A stretch of DNA of 64,000 nt, taken from NCBI RefSeq assembly GCF_001746415.1, contig NZ_MEHJ01000001.1, positions 2,625,001 through 2,689,000 on the forward strand, written 5' to 3'. Shown here one piece after another: positions 1 through 9,013 of the stretch (the first letter of the stretch is position 1; every line of letters starts with the position of its first letter). Under the pieces are notes generated by a model. The model was not told the DNA's origin. It was given only the letters and a program-made list of their open reading frames with translations, and did no database searches. The DNA is from Streptomyces agglomeratus (GTDB taxonomy: Bacteria > Actinomycetota > Actinomycetes > Streptomycetales > Streptomycetaceae). Made by a program: the position numbers and the translations under genes.

Positions 1-1059
1 CACCTCGGAGTCGTAACGCCCGGACAGCCACAGCACCTTGCCGTCGGCCGAGACGCCGCCCATGTCCGGGCTGCCGCCGTCCGGCAGGTGCCACTTCTTC
101 GTCAGCTTCTTCTTGGTGAAGTCGAACACGGAGACGGACCCCTCGCCGCGGTTGGAGACGTACATCTCCCGGGAGTCGCGCGAGACGTAGAGGCCGTGGC
201 AGCCCTTGCCCGTCGGCAGCAGCTCGGGGGTGGTGAACTTCTCGCCGTCCAGGACCCACATGCCGTGCGCCATCATGTCCGCGATGTAGATCGTCTTCCC
301 GTCGGGCGAGATCTTCACGTCCTGCGGCATCGCGCCCTCGAACGGAAGCTTCTGCTGGCCGACCACCTTCATCTTCTCGGTGTCGACCTTGAGCAGCTCC
401 CCGGAGAACTCGCAGGAGACGACGAAGTACCGGCCGTCGGCGGAGAAGTCGGCGTGGTTGACGCCGTAACAGGAGACCGGAACGGTCTTCCTGCGCTCCA
501 TGGTGTGCGGGTCGCGGAAGACCAGTTCGCGGTCCATCGACGCCATGACGACGGCGTACTTCCCGTTGGGCGTGAAGTAGAGGTTGTACGGGTCGTGCAC
601 CTCCACCGGCTTGCCCACCTCGCCCGTCGCCGGGTCGATCGGGGTGAGCGTGTGGCCCCGGTTGTTGTTGACCCACAGGGTCTTCATGTCCCAGGACGGG
701 ACGACGTGCTGCGGCTGGACGCCGACCGGGATGGTCTTGACGACCTTGTACGTCTTCGGGTCGATCACCGACACCGTGTTGGAGTTGGTGTTGGGGACGT
801 AGACGCGGGACGGGAAGTTCTTGACGGCCGGTGACAGCTGGTTCGGCCGGTCGGCGGCGTAGACGTCCTTCGGGTCGAGCACCGGCGGCATCCCGGGCAG
901 CCCGGCGGGCACGGTCTTCTCCACTTTGCCGGGCGGCGCGGCGCCCTCGGTGCCGCGCGCCTCGGCCGGGCCCTTGTCGTGGGGGCCGGCGCAGCCCGCG
1001 AGGGTGGCCAGGAGGGCGCCGGCGAGCAGTGCGGCCGTACGTCGGGTGATCGTCGTCAT
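1..1059 (-). CDS. YVTN beta-propeller lipoprotein (3' end outside window)
   Basis: Partial gene: it starts at the ATG at 1059 and runs off the left edge after 353 codons. The N-terminus is a lipoprotein signal with lipobox LAGC (Cys23). From about residue 86 a classic YVTN repeat begins (VYVPNTNSNTVSVIDP), followed by further blades such as KTLWVNNN and YVSNRGEGSVSVFD, so the visible part is a seven-bladed-type propeller. Such proteins are exported and cell-surface anchored; ligands are generally unknown and no function can be assigned here. The start overlaps the stop of the upstream deacetylase by four bases (ATGA), so the two are probably translationally coupled and may act together at the envelope. 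Confidence 0.85.
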   Translation of the reverse strand, partial: MTTITRRTAALLAGALLATLAGCAGPHDKGPAEARGTEGAAPPGKVEKTVPAGLPGMPPVLDPKDVYAADRPNQLSPAVKNFPSRVYVPNTNSNTVSVIDPKTYKVVKTIPVGVQPQHVVPSWDMKTLWVNNNRGHTLTPIDPATGEVGKPVEVHDPYNLYFTPNGKYAVVMASMDRELVFRDPHTMERRKTVPVSCYGVNHADFSADGRYFVVSCEFSGELLKVDTEKMKVVGQQKLPFEGAMPQDVKISPDGKTIYIADMMAHGMWVLDGEKFTTPELLPTGKGCHGLYVSRDSREMYVSNRGEGSVSVFDFTKKKLTKKWHLPDGGSPDMGGVSADGKVLWLSGRYDSEV

Positions 1060-1871
1060 CGGGTCAGCAGCTCCGTGGTCGTCACCGCGCGCAGGCCACG
1101 GCGGTCGAGTTCGTCGAGGAGGGCGGGCAGGGCGGCGACCGTGTCCGCGTAGCCGAAGTGCAGGCTCACCACGGATCCGTTGCGGACCTCCCCGGCGATC
1201 CTGCGGGTGACGGCCGGGGCGCCGGGTGAGGTGAAGTCCAGCGGGTCGACGTCGTACGAGAGGACGTGCGGGTAGCCGGCCCGGCGCGCCAGCCGCTGCA
1301 CGAGCGGCGTGGCGTACTGGGCGCGCGACGGCCGGAACCAGGTGCCGATAGAGCCGGTGAGCCGGCGCAGCCGGTCGGCGCAGCCGCTGATCTCGGCGTA
1401 CGCCTCCCGCTCGCCCATGGCCGAGATGGCGAGGTGGCGCTGGGTGTGGTTGCCGAGGTCGTGGCCGCCGTCGAGGATGCGGCGGGCAAGCCGGGGGTGG
1501 GCGTCCAGCCAGCTGCCGACCGCGAGGACGGTGAGGCGGGCGCCGCGCCGCTCGGCCTCGGCGAGCACGGCCCGCGCGGTGGCCGGGTCGCCCTGGCCGT
1601 GGAAGGTGAGGGCGACGCGGGGCCGGTCGCGCGGGCCGTGGGTGATCTGGACGGGCAGGCCCGCGAAGCGGTGGGGCCCGGGGGCGGGGCGGGGGGCCGC
1701 GGGCCGGGCCGTGGCGGCAGGACCGGAGGGCGCGCCGGCGGACGGTGCGGGGGCGGGTGACCCGGGGCCCGCCTCGCAGCCGGTGGCGAGTGTTCCCGCG
1801 GCGGCCGCCCCGGCCGCTCCGGCTCCGGCGCGCAGCACGCTACGGCGGCATGTCAGTGTCACGCGCCCCAT
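1056..1871 (-). CDS. NodB-fold polysaccharide deacetylase-like Tat lipoprotein, divergent active site
   Basis: 271 residues. The N-terminus has a twin-arginine motif (RRSVLRAG, residues 9-16) and lipobox ATGC at Cys32, suggesting a Tat-exported lipoprotein, followed by a Pro/Ala-rich linker to about residue 68. The NodB domain shows HxxxH at H142-H146 (NHTQRH), FRPSRAQY at 179-186 and a C-terminal LHFG. The first motif, normally TFDDGP with the catalytic base and metal Asp, reads TFHGQGDP at 89-96, so both acidic residues are gone. Deacetylase chemistry is therefore doubtful; a glycan-binding or altered hydrolase role is possible. The ATG at 1869-1871 lacks a Shine-Dalgarno sequence; a GTG three codons later is an alternative. 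Coupled to the propeller lipoprotein downstream. Confidence 0.8.
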   Translation of the reverse strand: MGRVTLTCRRSVLRAGAGAAGAAAAGTLATGCEAGPGSPAPAPSAGAPSGPAATARPAAPRPAPGPHRFAGLPVQITHGPRDRPRVALTFHGQGDPATARAVLAEAERRGARLTVLAVGSWLDAHPRLARRILDGGHDLGNHTQRHLAISAMGEREAYAEISGCADRLRRLTGSIGTWFRPSRAQYATPLVQRLARRAGYPHVLSYDVDPLDFTSPGAPAVTRRIAGEVRNGSVVSLHFGYADTVAALPALLDELDRRGLRAVTTTELLTR

Positions 1872-2259
1872 TTAAGGGGTAATGCGAGCAAAAGATAACG
1901 ATTGAGCCAATTCGCGGCACAGCGGGTCGCCCGACACCGTGACCGCACCCAGGGGCGCTGGCTAATGATTCACCCGTCACGACCCATATTTATGCACGCA
2001 TTGCCAGGCGAGTGGTTCAACTCACCTGCGATTCATTGCTTGAATGTCCGGAATTGCGACTACATGCGCCGGTAAGGGTGCTTGGCGCCGTGCTCACCTG
2101 TCTGCCATAGTCGGTGCCACGACCCCCATTGACCCGGGCCAGGTCGTCTCCACAAGCGGCCGTGGATCACACCCCCCCGTTCCACGGCGCTCCACGAAAG
2201 CCCCCGACAGTGCCGCACCCCGGCCGCAGGGGGCTTTCGTGCATGCCGGCCGGTACGCC
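1872..2259. other. Non-coding gap with promoter-like AT-rich stretch
   Basis: The stretch 1872-2100 is clearly more AT-rich than its surroundings and probably holds the promoter of the minus-strand deacetylase gene; on that strand CATAAATATGG (around 1985-1995) resembles a -10 area. No convincing coding frame was seen. The right part carries the hairpin at 2193-2241 listed separately. Confidence 0.5.
2193..2241 (-). terminator. Hairpin terminator after the ATP-binding regulator
   Basis: Perfect 13-bp inverted repeat: CACGAAAGCCCCC at 2193-2205 pairs with 2229-2241, with a 23-nt loop. It lies just beyond the stop of the minus-strand regulator gene (2260), so it most likely ends that transcript. 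There is no long T-tract, as is usual in Streptomyces. Confidence 0.75.
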
Positions 2260-2775
2260 TCAGCGCTCGGCCGTGCGGTCGCCCACCCGCATCTCGAACC
2301 AGGTGGTCTTGCCGCGCGGCAGCAGATCGACGCCCCACCGGTCGGACAGCTTGTCGACGAGGAAGAGCCCGCGGCCACTGGTGTCCATCTCGTGCACGGG
2401 CATCAGACAGGGCAGGCCGCGCGACGGGTCGCGCACCTCGATCCTTATCCAGCCCCTGCGGCGCAGCATGCGCAGGCCGAAGACGCGGGCGCCGGTGTGC
2501 CGCACCGCGTTGCCCACGAGTTCCGACACGAGCAGCACCGCGTACTCCGCCGTCTGCGCGGAGAGCCCCCACTGCCTGGCCACCACGCAGTGCGTGAGCC
2601 GCCGGGCGGTGGCCGCCGACTCCGGACGAGAGGGCAACCGCACCTCTTCGTCCGTCGGGTTCCCGTACAACTCCACAGCCCTGAACGCCTGTTCGTCCTC
2701 GACGGCCGGCGTTAACCGTGCGGCGGTCGCGCTGCCGCGCGGCCGCGGTTGCTCCACATCCTCCAGCCCCGCCAT
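2260..2775 (-). CDS. ATP-binding anti-sigma-like regulator (RsbW/HATPase_c_2 family) with TTA codon
   Basis: 171 residues from the ATG at 2775; ATGs at 2784 and 2787 are alternatives. After a short polar N-terminus the protein is a GHKL ATPase fold: N-box ELVGNAVRHTG, then an acidic G1-like segment and DTSGRGLFLVDKLSDRWG (G1/G2 region), ending GKTTWFEMRV. Streptomyces carry dozens of such RsbW-like proteins, usually serine kinases or anti-sigma factors that sequester a partner, but no sigma or anti-anti-sigma gene is adjacent, so the partner is unknown. Leu21 is encoded by TTA (2713-2715), the rarest Streptomyces codon, read only by the bldA tRNA, so expression is likely tied to development. 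A hairpin terminator follows. Confidence 0.85.
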   Translation of the reverse strand: MAGLEDVEQPRPRGSATAARLTPAVEDEQAFRAVELYGNPTDEEVRLPSRPESAATARRLTHCVVARQWGLSAQTAEYAVLLVSELVGNAVRHTGARVFGLRMLRRRGWIRIEVRDPSRGLPCLMPVHEMDTSGRGLFLVDKLSDRWGVDLLPRGKTTWFEMRVGDRTAER

Positions 2776-3034
2776 GCCCCCCATCATGGCGGTCCGGCAG
2801 GCCGCCCGGGGCCGTTCCGGGGGAATCGGCCCCCCGTCATCACCCCGTGCCGGGGTGCGGAATGGCATATGCCAAAGGCAGGAAATCACCCTCCGCACCC
2901 CACACGACCAGCGATGACGTACCGCATGCGACTGATCACACGCCGCTCGCGAAAAGGCTGCCTTCAGACTGCGTTAAGGCTGCGTTAACCGCCCGGGAGG
3001 AGTACCCGCCCGCGGAGCGCCAACTTGCCGGGCT

Positions 3035-3802
3035 TCAGAGGAACTTGGCCTTACCGGGACCCTCGTCGATGAAACTGCGCATACCGCGCTCGCGGTCCTC
3101 GGTGGCGAACAGCCCCGCGAACCAGTTGCGTTCGATGGTGAGCCCGGTGTCCAGGTCGGCCTCCAGGCCCGCGTCGACACACTCCTTGGCCGCCCGCAGC
3201 GCCATCGCGGGGCCCTGGGCCAGCTTCGCGGCCCAGGCGTGCGCCTGCTCGTACACCTCGGCGGCCGGCACCACGCGGTCGACCAGGCCGATCGCCAGCG
3301 CCTCGTCGGCGCGTACGTGGCGCCCGGTGAAGATCATGTCCTTGGCCTTGGACGGACCGACGAGCCGCGCCAGCCGCTGGGTTCCGCCCGCGCCCGGAAT
3401 CAGGCCGAGGAGGATCTCGGGCTGGCCGAGCTTGGCGTTCTCTCCGGCGATGCGGAAGTCGGCGCACAGGGCGAGCTCACAGCCGCCGCCCAGCGCGTAA
3501 CCGGTGACGGCGGCGACGACGGGCTTGGGGATGCGGGCGACGGCGGTGAAGGAGTCCTGGAGAGCCTTGGAGCGTACGACCATCGCCGCGTGGTCCATCG
3601 CCTGCATCTCCTTGATGTCCGCTCCGGCCGCGAACACCTTCTCGCCGCCGTAGACGACCACGGCGCGCACGTCGTCGCGCCGGGTCGCCTCTTCGGCGAG
3701 CTCGCGCAGCCGGTCCTGGGTGGCGATGTCCAGCGCGTTCATCGGGGGGCGGTCCAGGCGGATGGTGCCGACGCCCTCGGAGACTTCGAGATTCACAGTC
3801 AT
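3035..3802 (-). CDS. Enoyl-CoA hydratase/isomerase family protein (crotonase)
   Basis: 255 residues, normal for a single-domain crotonase. Both catalytic glutamates of classical enoyl-CoA hydratase are present: Glu109 in GGGCEL and Glu129 in GQPEILLGLIPGAGGTQRL. The oxyanion-hole segment AAGADIKEM lies at 58-66. The predicted reaction is hydration of trans-2-enoyl-CoA to 3-hydroxyacyl-CoA in fatty acid or branched-chain amino acid breakdown; chain-length preference cannot be read from the sequence. The ATG at 3802 was chosen because the protein then begins MTVNLEVSEGVGTIRLDRP, as in the family; the upstream Shine-Dalgarno is weak. It stands alone between a regulator gene and the Ldt pair, with a hairpin separating it from the upstream minus-strand gene. 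Confidence 0.9.
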   Translation of the reverse strand: MTVNLEVSEGVGTIRLDRPPMNALDIATQDRLRELAEEATRRDDVRAVVVYGGEKVFAAGADIKEMQAMDHAAMVVRSKALQDSFTAVARIPKPVVAAVTGYALGGGCELALCADFRIAGENAKLGQPEILLGLIPGAGGTQRLARLVGPSKAKDMIFTGRHVRADEALAIGLVDRVVPAAEVYEQAHAWAAKLAQGPAMALRAAKECVDAGLEADLDTGLTIERNWFAGLFATEDRERGMRSFIDEGPGKAKFL

Positions 3803-3833
3803 ACGAGCGAGGTTAGCCCCCGTTAACGCCAAC

Positions 3834-3868
3834 GGACCCGGTGCGCTCGATCACAGTGCACCGGGTCC
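3834..3868 (-). terminator. Hairpin terminator after first L,D-transpeptidase gene
   Basis: An 11-bp perfect inverted repeat (GGACCCGGTGC at 3834-3844 with 3858-3868, 13-nt loop) lies 20 bases beyond the stop of the minus-strand Ldt gene and upstream of the enoyl-CoA hydratase start. Confidence 0.7.
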
Positions 3869-3888
3869 GTACGTACGTACAGCGCGTA

Positions 3889-5148
3889 CTACTTCTTCCA
3901 CTCCGCCCAGGACATGTTCCAGCCGTTGAGGCCGTTGTCGGGCTGGATCTGCTTGTCGTGGGAGTTCTTCACGACGACCACGTCACCGAGGATCGAGTTG
4001 TTGAAGAACCAGGCGGCCGGAGCCTCCTTGTCCCATCCGCCCCGCACGTCCCGCAGGCCGACGCACCCGTGACTGACGTTCGCCGACCCGAAGGTTCCCG
4101 CGCCCGCCCAGTAGTTGCCGTGGATGAAGGTGCCCGAGGTCGACAGGCGCATCGCGTGCGGCACGTCCTTGATGTCGTACTCGCCGCCGAAGCCGACGGT
4201 GGCGCCGTTCATGCGCGTCACCCGGTACTTCTCGCTGATGACCATCTGCCCGTTGTACGTCGTCGTCGACGGGGCTCCCGCGGTGATCGGGATCGTCTTG
4301 AAGACCTTGCCGTCACGCTTGACCGTCATCGTGTGCGCCTCGGCGTCCACGACGCTGACCTGGCTGCGGCCGACCGTGAACCTCACGGTCTTCGTCTGCT
4401 TGCCGTACACCCCGGGCCGGCCCTCGACCCCGTCGAGGTTCAGCTTGAGCGTCACCTTGGTGCCCGCGGCCCAGTACTTCTCCGGGCGGAAGTCGAGGCG
4501 GTCGTTGCCGAACCAGTGGCCCTCGACCGGCACCGACGGCTCGGCCGTCACCTTGACGGCCCTCTCGACGGCCTCGGGCGCGGTGATGCCCCGGCTGAAG
4601 CGCAGCGAGACGGGCATGCCGACGCCTACCGTCGAGCCGTCCTCGGGCGTGAAGTAGCTGACGAAGGTGTTCTGCGGCACGAGCGTCGTGAAGGTGGTGT
4701 CCTTCGCGGACTCGCGTCCCTCGGAGTCCTTCGCGATCGCGTGGACCTTGTACTTGGTCGCGGCACCGAGGTGGTGGGCGGGCTCCCAGGACTTGCCGTC
4801 CCCGGTGATCTTCCCCTCGACCTCGTTGCCCTTGGTGTCCTCGACCTTGACGGACGTCAGCCGGCCCTTGTCCGCGCCGATCTTGAGGGCCCCGCTGGTG
4901 GCGATGTTCTTGGCCTCGTCCTTGGGCGCGATCGACACGACCGCCTGCGACGCCTGGTTGTCACCGGCTTTCCCGGCCCCGTCCTTCTTGCCCTTGCCGT
5001 CGCCGTCACCCGCGCCGCCTCCCGCGCACGCAGTGACGAACAGCAGCATGGCCCCCAGCAGCAGAGCGAGCAGTCCCGGTCCCCCGCGCCGGGTTCCGCG
5101 CCCCCACGGCGCTCCGGCCGATGTCCCCGGTATCGGCTGCCTTTTCAC
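3889..5148 (-). CDS. L,D-transpeptidase lipoprotein with Ig-like domains (YkuD)
   Basis: 419 residues from a GTG at 5148, chosen because GGGGAGAA stands about seven bases upstream. Signal peptide with lipobox VTAC (Cys41), then a Gly/Lys/Asp-rich linker, two beta-rich Ig-like regions typical of actinobacterial Ldts (about 75-275), and a C-terminal YkuD catalytic domain. The active-site motif HGNYW...SHGCVGLRD is intact with nucleophile Cys about 362. The enzyme makes 3-3 crosslinks between diaminopimelate residues of peptidoglycan outside the membrane and is expected to be carbapenem-sensitive. It is a close paralogue of the next gene (5326-6537), in the same orientation, so the pair arose by tandem duplication. 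A 177-bp gap precedes it, allowing a promoter of its own. Confidence 0.92.
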   Translation of the reverse strand: MKRQPIPGTSAGAPWGRGTRRGGPGLLALLLGAMLLFVTACAGGGAGDGDGKGKKDGAGKAGDNQASQAVVSIAPKDEAKNIATSGALKIGADKGRLTSVKVEDTKGNEVEGKITGDGKSWEPAHHLGAATKYKVHAIAKDSEGRESAKDTTFTTLVPQNTFVSYFTPEDGSTVGVGMPVSLRFSRGITAPEAVERAVKVTAEPSVPVEGHWFGNDRLDFRPEKYWAAGTKVTLKLNLDGVEGRPGVYGKQTKTVRFTVGRSQVSVVDAEAHTMTVKRDGKVFKTIPITAGAPSTTTYNGQMVISEKYRVTRMNGATVGFGGEYDIKDVPHAMRLSTSGTFIHGNYWAGAGTFGSANVSHGCVGLRDVRGGWDKEAPAAWFFNNSILGDVVVVKNSHDKQIQPDNGLNGWNMSWAEWKK

Positions 5149-5325
5149 GTGTTGTTCTCCCCTCGCACGGCCTGGCCCCAGCCATGGCCCGCACCCCCAC
5201 GCGCAGCAACCGCGCGCCTGGTGAATGGTAATCACACCGGGCGTGTCGCCGACTCCCCGGATATGTCACCGTTCCGTCCCAACCGTCCGGTGGGGCGCCT
5301 GCGGGCCGTGCAGGTCAGCGAGGGG

Positions 5326-6537
5326 TCACTGGAGCGCGGAGCCGGCCTTCCAGCTGTCCCAGTCCATGTTCCAGCCGCCGAGGCCGTTGTCGGGAGCCAC
5401 CTTCCGGTCACGGGAGTTCACCACTTCCACCACGTCCCCCACGAGCGTGCGGTCGAAGAACCAGCCGCCGGGGGTGTCCGGGCTGCCGCCCTTCACATCG
5501 CGCAGACCGATGCACCCGTGGCTCGTGTTGACCGATCCGAAGGTGTCCGCCGGGGCCCAGTAGTTGCCGTGCAGGAAGGTCCCCGAGGCCGTGAGACGCA
5601 TCGCGTGCGGTACGTCCGGAATGTCGTACTCGCCGCCGAAGCCGACGGTCCTGCCGTCCATCCGCGTGACGTCGTACAGCTCGGTGACGACCATCTTCCC
5701 GTTGTACGTCGTGGTCTTCGGCGCCCCCGCGCTGACCGGTACCCGCACCGGCTTCGCGCCGTCGCGGCGTACCACCATGGTGTGCGCCTCCGCGTCCACC
5801 GTGGAGACCTGGGAGCGGCCGACCGTGAAGCCGACGGTCTTGTGCTGGATGCCGAACACGCCGGGCGCCGCCTCCACGTCGCGCAGCCGCAGGTCGATGG
5901 AGACGCGGGTGCCCGGTTTCCAGTACGCGCGCGGCCGGAAGTCGAGGCGCTGGGAGCCGAACCAGTGGCCGGACACCTCCACCGGCGGCTGCGAGGTGAC
6001 CTTGATGGCGCGTTCGACGGCGGCGCGGTGGGAGACCGCGCGGTTGAAGGAGAAGGAGACGATCATTCCGGTGCCGACGGTGGAGCGGTTCTCCGGCTTG
6101 AAGTACCCGATGAAGCGGTGCTCCGGGACGACCGTCGTGAACGAGGTCCGGCGGGCGGAGCGGCGGCCGTCGCCGTCGACGGCGACCGCGTCGACCGTGT
6201 ACTTGGCGGCCAGCCGCAGCGGCCCGCCGTCCGGCCGCCAGCTCAGGCCGTCGCCGGCGATCCGGCCGGTGACCTCGTGCTGGTCGGCGTCCTCGACCCG
6301 TACCACCCGGACCCGCTCCAGCCGCCCGTCGGGGACCTCGACCTCGATACGGGTGTCGGGTTTGACGTCCTTGGCCCTGTCCTCGGGGGTGATCCGGATG
6401 GTGTCCCTGGGGGAACGCGGCTTCCCGCCGAACAGCGGCTCACCGCCGGGCGTGCATCCCGCCAGCCCGGCGATCAGTGCCGCCCCTGCCAGTGCGGCGG
6501 CCAGGGCCGCCCGCGCGCGTCTCACTGCGTCTCTCAC
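5326..6537 (-). CDS. L,D-transpeptidase lipoprotein, tandem paralogue
   Basis: 403 residues from a GTG at 6537; a second in-frame GTG at 6525 is possible. Lipobox LAGC at Cys28, then two Ig-like segments and a YkuD domain with HGNYW and SHGCIGLRDV (Cys about 342). Its architecture and long stretches such as VDAEAHTM and YNGKMVVTE match the neighbouring Ldt almost block for block; the linker after the lipid anchor is much shorter here, so it may act nearer the membrane. It should make 3-3 peptidoglycan crosslinks. It is divergent from glgX, with about 150 bp between them for both promoters. Confidence 0.92.
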   Translation of the reverse strand: MRDAVRRARAALAAALAGAALIAGLAGCTPGGEPLFGGKPRSPRDTIRITPEDRAKDVKPDTRIEVEVPDGRLERVRVVRVEDADQHEVTGRIAGDGLSWRPDGGPLRLAAKYTVDAVAVDGDGRRSARRTSFTTVVPEHRFIGYFKPENRSTVGTGMIVSFSFNRAVSHRAAVERAIKVTSQPPVEVSGHWFGSQRLDFRPRAYWKPGTRVSIDLRLRDVEAAPGVFGIQHKTVGFTVGRSQVSTVDAEAHTMVVRRDGAKPVRVPVSAGAPKTTTYNGKMVVTELYDVTRMDGRTVGFGGEYDIPDVPHAMRLTASGTFLHGNYWAPADTFGSVNTSHGCIGLRDVKGGSPDTPGGWFFDRTLVGDVVEVVNSRDRKVAPDNGLGGWNMDWDSWKAGSALQ

Positions 6538-6690
6538 GCCCGGCCCAACGACCGCCCCCCTCCAGGGGAAACGTGAGTACGAGCCCCGTTACGGGAAGAA
6601 CTGGTGGGAGGACTGTGCGAGGGGGCCGCGGCCGGGACGCCGTTCGGTCTCAAGGATCCGCCGGTCCCACGAGCCGCGGGAGGCTTACAG

Positions 6691-8991
6691 GTGTCCAGCG
6701 CACCCGAGCAGGAGGCAGTACAGGAGGCGGTGCGGGCAGCGGTGCCCGGGGCGGCGGGCGACAGCCGCCCGTCGCCCGCACCCGCCCCGGCCGCGGTCAA
6801 CGGGCGGCGCCGCCCCGGCCCCCAACCGGCCGCACCGCCCGTGTGGCCCGGCGCGCCGACCCCCCTGGGGGCACGGTTCCGCGTCGGGCCCGACGGTGTC
6901 GCGGGCACGAACTTCGCGCTGTGGGCGGGCGGGGCCGAGGCCGTCGAGGTGTGTCTCTTCGACGAGGACGGCGCCGAGACGCGCTGCCCGCTGACCGAAC
7001 TGACCCACGAGATCTGGCACGGCTTCGTACCCGGCGTACGGGCGGGACAGCGCTACGGCTTCCGGGTGCACGGCCGCTGGGACCCGTGGACCGGCGCCCG
7101 CTGGAACCACGCGAAGCTGCTGCTCGACCCGTACGCACGGGCCGTCGACGGCGACTTCACGCTGCCCGGCGAGGTGTACGGGCACGTCAGGGACTGGCCG
7201 CAGCAAAACGTCGCGGACACCGTACGGGACGACCGCGACTCGGCGCCGTTCGTCCCCAAGGGCGTGGTGGTGCACGACGACGCGCCGGACGACGACTGGG
7301 TGGACGACCGGCGGCCCAAGACGCCGTGGGCGGACACCGTGATCTACGAGCTGCACGTGCGGGGATTCACCAAGCTGCACCCGGGCATCCCCGAGGAACT
7401 GCGCGGTACGTACGCCGGACTCGGGCACCCGGCGGCCATCGAGCACCTCCAGCGGCTCGGGGTGACGGCCGTGGAGCTGCTGCCGGTGCACCAGTTCGCC
7501 CACGAGGACCACCTCCTGCGGCGGGGCCTGCGCAACTACTGGGGCTACAACTCCATCGGCTATTTCGCGCCGCACGCGGGCTACGCGGCGTCGGGTACGG
7601 CGGGGCAGCAGGTCGGCGAGTTCAAGGCGATGGTGCGGGCCCTGCACGCGGCCGGCATAGAGGTCATCCTCGACGTCGTCTACAACCACACCGCCGAGGC
7701 GGGCGAGCTCGGGCCCACGCTGTCACTGCGCGGCATCGACAACCGCGGCTACTACCGCCTCCAGAACGACGCCAGACGGTACGCCGACTACACGGGCTGC
7801 GGGAACACCCTGCACGTCGTCCAGCCGAACGTGCTGCGGCTGATCACGGACTCGCTCCGCTACTGGGTGAGCGAGATGGGCGTCGACGGCTTCCGCTTCG
7901 ACCTCGCGGCGGCGCTCGCGCGCTCGATGCACGACGTCGACATGCTGTCGCCCTTTCTCGCGGTCATCGCGCAGGACCCGGTGCTGCGGCGCGTGAAACT
8001 GATCGCCGAACCCTGGGACGTCGGCAACGGCGGCTACCAGGTCGGCGCCTTCCCGCCCCTGTGGACGGAGTGGAACGACCGCTACCGGGACGCCGTACGG
8101 GACTTCTGGCGGGGTGCGCTGCCCGATGTGCGGGACCTGGGCTACCGGCTGTCCGGGTCGAGCGACCTGTACGCGTGGGGCGGCCGGCGCCCGTACGCGT
8201 CCGTCAACTTCGTCACCGCGCACGACGGCTTCACGCTGCGGGACCTCGTGTCGTACCACCAGAAGCAGAACGCGGCGAACGGCGAGGGCAACCGGGACGG
8301 GACGAACGACAACCGCTCGTGGAACTGCGGCGCCGAGGGCGAGACCGAGGACGCCGGGGTGAACGCGCTGCGCCGGCGGCAACTGCGCAACTTGGTGACG
8401 ACGCTGCTGCTGTCGACGGGCGTGCCGATGCTGGTCGCGGGCGACGAGATGGGGCGTACCCAGGGCGGCAACAACAACGCGTACTGCCAGGACAACGAGG
8501 TCAGCTGGATCGACTGGTCGCTGCTGGAGGAGCCCGGCTGGCGGGAACTCTTCCGGCTGACCTCGCGCCTGCTGGCCCTGCGCCACGCGCATCCGGTGCT
8601 GCGCCGTCGCGCGTTCTTCTCGGGGCGCCCACAGGCGGCGGACGGGCTGCGCGATCTGGCGTGGTTCACCGCGCGCGGCGAGGAGATGACGCAGCAGGAC
8701 TGGTACGCGCCCGCCCGGACCGTGGGCTTCTACCTGTCCGGCCGCGACATCCCGGGACGCGACGCGCGCGGCGCGAAGATCGCGGACGACAGCTTTCTCG
8801 CCGTACTGCACGCGGGGGACGGCCCGGCGGATTTCGTGCTGCCGGGGCCGCCGTGGGCGCGGGCGTACGAACTGGTCGTCGACACCTCGCTGGAGAGTCA
8901 GGAGGCGGGCCCCGGGACGGTGCACCCGGCGGGCGGGACGATCACCGTGCCGGCCGGCTCGGTCCTGCTGCTGAAGGCGAGGACGGCGTAA
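6691..8991 (+). CDS. glgX: Glycogen debranching enzyme GlgX (GH13)
   Basis: 766 residues from a GTG at 6691 preceded by GGGAGG at seven bases. A disordered Ala/Pro-rich N-terminus (about 1-50) leads into a CBM48 module (residues 60-150), the GH13 barrel and a C-terminal beta domain. The catalytic triad is visible: nucleophile Asp404 in GFRFDLA, acid/base Glu440 in AEPWD and Asp512 in TAHDGF, with DVVYNHT as the first conserved region. It hydrolyses alpha-1,6 branch points, usually on phosphorylase-trimmed limit dextrins, releasing malto-oligosaccharides. This fits GlgP at 15.2-17.8 kb. The ABC exporter starts 44 bp downstream on the same strand, so cotranscription is possible. Confidence 0.95.
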   Translation: MSSAPEQEAVQEAVRAAVPGAAGDSRPSPAPAPAAVNGRRRPGPQPAAPPVWPGAPTPLGARFRVGPDGVAGTNFALWAGGAEAVEVCLFDEDGAETRCPLTELTHEIWHGFVPGVRAGQRYGFRVHGRWDPWTGARWNHAKLLLDPYARAVDGDFTLPGEVYGHVRDWPQQNVADTVRDDRDSAPFVPKGVVVHDDAPDDDWVDDRRPKTPWADTVIYELHVRGFTKLHPGIPEELRGTYAGLGHPAAIEHLQRLGVTAVELLPVHQFAHEDHLLRRGLRNYWGYNSIGYFAPHAGYAASGTAGQQVGEFKAMVRALHAAGIEVILDVVYNHTAEAGELGPTLSLRGIDNRGYYRLQNDARRYADYTGCGNTLHVVQPNVLRLITDSLRYWVSEMGVDGFRFDLAAALARSMHDVDMLSPFLAVIAQDPVLRRVKLIAEPWDVGNGGYQVGAFPPLWTEWNDRYRDAVRDFWRGALPDVRDLGYRLSGSSDLYAWGGRRPYASVNFVTAHDGFTLRDLVSYHQKQNAANGEGNRDGTNDNRSWNCGAEGETEDAGVNALRRRQLRNLVTTLLLSTGVPMLVAGDEMGRTQGGNNNAYCQDNEVSWIDWSLLEEPGWRELFRLTSRLLALRHAHPVLRRRAFFSGRPQAADGLRDLAWFTARGEEMTQQDWYAPARTVGFYLSGRDIPGRDARGAKIADDSFLAVLHAGDGPADFVLPGPPWARAYELVVDTSLESQEAGPGTVHPAGGTITVPAGSVLLLKARTA

Positions 8992-9013
8992 AAGAAAGTG
9001 AGCGCTGTCAGTG

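Noticed and set aside
3841..6576. 911-codon open frame opposite the two L,D-transpeptidases
   Set aside because: Arg/Val/His/Asp-rich composition and mirror of the Ldt codons; a typical high-GC antisense shadow.
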